Origin: Halomonas sp. THAF5a
Lineage (GTDB): Bacteria > Pseudomonadota > Gammaproteobacteria > Pseudomonadales > Halomonadaceae
Assembly: GCF_009363755.1 (NCBI RefSeq)
Contig: NZ_CP045417.1
Span: forward strand, 2,170,001-2,234,000
Direction: 5' to 3'
DNA: 64,000 bases
The position numbers and the translations under genes are program-made. Every line of letters begins with the position of its first letter. Position 1 is the first letter of the stretch. This document shows, in pieces, positions 63,271-64,000 of this stretch. Below the pieces are notes generated by a model that saw only the letters and a list, made by a program, of their open reading frames with translations, ran no database searches and had not been told where the DNA came from.

Positions 63271-63322
63271 CATTACACCGCGTGTGACAGTGGCGGTGAC
63301 AGGGAGCGTTACAGGTGTAATG
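63271..63322 (-). promoter_or_regulatory. Upstream activator element of the GMC/dehydrogenase operon
   Basis: CATTACACC (63271-63279) and GGTGTAATG (63314-63322) form an inverted repeat framing two GTGACA copies (63284-63289, 63296-63301). The minus-strand ACACCTGTAAC (63308-63318) is the shared 11-mer also seen twice at 56199-56223. Confidence 0.68.
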
Positions 63323-63551
63323 AGAGCGAGGCAGGCCAACGCAACAGGGCTGACGCCTGAACACACCCTGGCTCTCTTTCAGGCGCCGCGGGCGGCGAGT
63401 GTCGGGGCGCTTTCGAGGAACTCGACACGTGGGGGTCGGGCACACTTTCAACAAGATCAAGAAAGTGATTTCACATCACGCCACCTTATCAACAAACCAT
63501 GCGGCAATTAATCTTCTCGCCATCATTCACAAGCACGAGAGAACCTGCCCC

Positions 63552-63833
63552 ATGAAAACTCGACTGACCCTTGCCGCCCTGTTTGTCGCTCTCCTTCCCC
63601 TGGGTGCCCAGGCCAACGATGCCGCCGAACGCGCGCTGCATCTCAATGAGACCCCCTTGGCACCTGTCCATCACACCTCGCTATCGGCGACTCCCCTCGC
63701 GGAGCCCCTCGAGGCCGGCGGTGATAGCACGGCGATGCAGAAAGCACGCGCCCGCTTGCAGTCGCAAGGCGTCGAGACCCAGTACGCGACGTCGACGGAT
63801 CGGCTCGAGCCGGCCAGGAGTGCCACCAGCTAA
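63552..63833 (+). CDS. Small secreted protein of unknown function, 93 aa
   Basis: Function not recognised. The start MKTRLTLAALFVALLPLGAQA is a clear Sec signal peptide with cleavage near AQAND. The mature part is short, polar and low in complexity (LEAGGDSTAMQKARARLQSQ), with no cysteine. The ribosome-binding site is weak (GAGAACCTGCCCC). It lies divergent from the sigma-54 operon and could share its upstream region. No gene was seen in the last 167 bases of the window. Confidence 0.7.
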   Translation: MKTRLTLAALFVALLPLGAQANDAAERALHLNETPLAPVHHTSLSATPLAEPLEAGGDSTAMQKARARLQSQGVETQYATSTDRLEPARSATS

Positions 63834-64000
63834 GCCTCGAGGCGCTGCCATGAATTCTCAGGATGCCTCGTGCTGGCGGGGCGTCCTTATCCGGCATCCC
63901 AAGGCCATCAAGAGCTGGCTCCTCGCGTGACACGCGCGACAGTTCCAGCCCCCCGCATGCTGTTTATTGCGCTTGACGCTGGCGACAGACATCGCCGTGC

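Larger units (their letters stand above)
63065..63551. other. Regulatory intergenic region, operon / small secreted protein
   Basis: This 487-base gap holds the sigma-54 promoter, IHF site and activator element listed separately. It also has an AT-rich stretch near 63181-63225 and a perfect inverted repeat GTGAT-N5-ATCAC (63465-63479) 73 bases before the next gene, which could be a repressor or activator site. No gene seen. Confidence 0.6.

Overview
The window is high-GC gammaproteobacterial chromosome, most like Halomonas/Halomonadaceae. The gene set (ThiI, MetG, Nth, RNase T, Grx4, GacA-UvrC-PgsA, IhfB-LapA-LapB, SdhE, GroESL, TrmJ), the codon bias and the many Na+-linked membrane proteins fit a halophilic or marine gammaproteobacterium. 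The genus is inferred. No phage, insertion sequence, integrase or CRISPR array was seen.

Layout. 1-4.6 kb: a type I secretion ABC transporter (cut by the left edge) behind an unusual TolC-OmpA-SPOR outer-membrane fusion. 4.7-14 kb: thiI, a TVP38-like membrane protein, a lipoprotein, metG, an orphan soluble RnfB-like ferredoxin, nth, a YdcF-like protein, a periplasmic rhodanese and a GST. 14.2-20.8 kb: a translationally coupled signalling operon (receiver, membrane PAS-like/exonuclease, two-helix peptide, SSSF-histidine kinase) converging on a DUF294 nucleotidyltransferase-like gene; this resembles gammaproteobacterial acetate-control loci. 21-30 kb: hlyU, argG, rnt, grxD, argF, a TPP riboswitch with thiO-thiS-thiG, then an MDR dehydrogenase and an atypical proline-racemase-family enzyme. 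31-41 kb: tRNA-Ala, gacA-uvrC-pgsA, a tRNA-Gly/Cys/Leu cluster, FUSC-nadB, ygfX-sdhE, ihfB-lapA-lapB and pyrF. 42-53.6 kb: ComEA-like, SDR, fxsA, groESL with a heat-shock promoter, two MFS genes with a divergent LysR gene, trmJ, a Na+/H+ antiporter, an apparently unannotated CsrB/RsmZ-type sRNA and a DUF4105 protein. 53.6-56.1 kb: a decayed polyamine-deacetylase locus around an intact RidA gene, then an aminotransferase. 56.2-63.3 kb: a sigma-54-controlled catabolic island.

The two most interesting items are regulatory. At 52385-52528 on the + strand there is a stretch of small hairpins with GGA in nearly every loop, ended by an intrinsic terminator: the signature of a CsrA-sequestering RNA. 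It fits the GacA gene 20 kb away. In the last 8 kb, two divergently oriented transcription units (a secreted VOC protein; and a Tat-targeted GMC oxidoreductase plus an acetoin-dehydrogenase-like E1/split-E2/lipoate-ligase operon) carry the same promoter layout. Each has an ACACCTGTMAC-type upstream element, a near-consensus IHF site and a -24/-12 sigma-54 promoter. They therefore look like one regulon. The working model is periplasmic oxidation of an alcohol or polyol followed by thiamine-diphosphate-dependent cleavage of a keto product in the cytoplasm; the substrate is unknown.
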